NCBI GenBank assembly: GCA_001603055.1
Contig: LVAZ01000209.1
Span: 1-6,980 of the forward strand
DNA from: Victivallales bacterium Lenti_02
GTDB lineage: Bacteria; Verrucomicrobiota; Lentisphaeria; Oligosphaerales; Lenti-02
Length of the DNA stretch: 6,980 nt
Direction: 5' to 3'
In this document: positions 6,627 through 6,980 of the stretch, piece by piece
How positions within the stretch are numbered: the first letter of the stretch is position 1
Layout: the number at the start of each line of letters is the position of its first letter
Translations under genes and position numbers: made by a program
The notes under the pieces: generated by a model
Seen by the model: the letters and a program-made list of their open reading frames with translations, nothing else
What the model was told of the DNA's origin: nothing
Databases searched by the model: none

Positions 6627-6980
6627 GGCGAAGACGTTGAAGTTGGCCCAGGCGTGGTCGGGGGAGATGGCATGCTCGCCGGTCTGGTCGAGGATGGTCT
6701 GGCCGTCGCGGGTCAGGGTGAAGCGGGGGGTGCCGACGGCGGCGGGGATGGAAACATGATGGACCCCGGCGGCGAGGGGGAAGGTCTGGCGCTGGTCGCC
6801 GACCGCGAGGGCGAGTTCGGCGGGCGAGACGAGCAGGACGGTGGCGAAGACCCGGTCGGCCATCTGGTCGGCACCGCGCGGCCGCCCGGTCTCCTCCTTG
6901 CCGGGTTTGACGATGCCCGCGACGGTTTTGGGATGGAGCTGGTAGGCGTAGAAGAGCCGGTCCTTTTCGATGGGCGGGGG
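6612..6980 (-). CDS. C-terminal fragment of a probable GH71 (alpha-1,3-glucanase-like) protein (5' end beyond window)
   Basis: An open frame enters from the right edge and ends at TAG, giving 122 residues; the N-terminus and catalytic barrel are outside the window. The visible part is beta-strand rich. It carries segments I associate with the C-terminal domain of bacterial endo-1,3-alpha-glucanase-family (GH71) proteins: DRLFYAYQLHPK near the start, then ADRVFATVLLVSPAELAL, a glycine turn (LAAGVHHVSIP), PRFTLTRDGQTILDQTGE and a final AWANFNVF. GH71 enzymes cleave alpha-1,3-glucan, but without the catalytic part neither activity nor location can be judged. An internal ATG at 6863 exists, but the frame and the homology-like sequence continue upstream of it to the window edge, so it is not the start. 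It could instead be a beta-sandwich from another hydrolase family. The gap to the GH29 start is 97 nt, in the same direction. Confidence 0.6.
   Translation of the reverse strand, partial: PPPIEKDRLFYAYQLHPKTVAGIVKPGKEETGRPRGADQMADRVFATVLLVSPAELALAVGDQRQTFPLAAGVHHVSIPAAVGTPRFTLTRDGQTILDQTGEHAISPDHAWANFNVFAAEAK

Noticed and set aside
6515..6673. Longer GH29 start at the ATG at 6673
   Set aside because: It would add 53 Pro/Ser/Thr-rich residues and overlap the end of the upstream gene by 62 nt. The ATG at 6514 has an ideal GGAGAG and begins at the family's N-terminus.
6612..6863. A complete 83-residue gene starting at the ATG at 6863
   Set aside because: The same frame stays open to the window edge with family-like sequence (DRLFYAYQLHPK) upstream of that ATG, so it is the end of a longer gene.

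Overview
The window is a GC-rich stretch (about two thirds G+C by eye, strong G/C bias at third codon positions) in which every gene I can support lies on the minus strand. It is a carbohydrate-active enzyme cluster. The mix of families suggests an uncultured member of the PVC group: a DUF4838 protein with a CBM9-like tail, a GHL6/GH151-like hydrolase, a GH29 fucosidase and a probable GH71 C-terminus. Within the PVC group, Lentisphaerota/Victivallales, Kiritimatiellota-type Verrucomicrobiota or Planctomycetota are plausible. This placement is an inference from gene content, since there is no rRNA or other marker gene here.

Layout in transcription order, right to left. (1) 6980-6612: the last 122 residues of a protein resembling the C-terminal end of bacterial GH71 (alpha-1,3-glucanase-like) proteins. 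(2) 6514-4799: an intact GH29 alpha-L-fucosidase with a well-placed Shine-Dalgarno and a possible own promoter in the 97-nt gap before it. (3) A 102-nt gap holding a strong 12-bp stem-loop with no U-tract. (4) 4696-3836: a GTG-started, apparently exported TPR protein. (5) 3839-1443: an exported DUF4838 protein with a GH67/GH20-type N-terminal domain and a CBM9-like C-terminus; its start overlaps the TPR stop by four bases (ATGA). (6) 1389 leftwards past the window edge: a GHL6-type TIM-barrel hydrolase followed by a beta-galactosidase-trimerisation-like domain, the same architecture as GH151 fucosidase relatives.

Genes 4-6 are close enough (-4 and +53 nt) to be one operon, and genes 1-2 may be transcribed into it. 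A working model is that the secreted DUF4838/CBM9 protein acts on a polysaccharide outside the inner membrane. The GH29 and GHL6 enzymes, which have no signal peptide, would then process imported fucosylated or related oligosaccharides in the cytoplasm. No transporter, sulfatase, regulator, tRNA, rRNA, CRISPR array, insertion sequence or repeat family was seen. All gaps between genes are under 110 nt. The least understood part is the translationally coupled TPR-DUF4838 pair, which is the best candidate for an undescribed functional unit.
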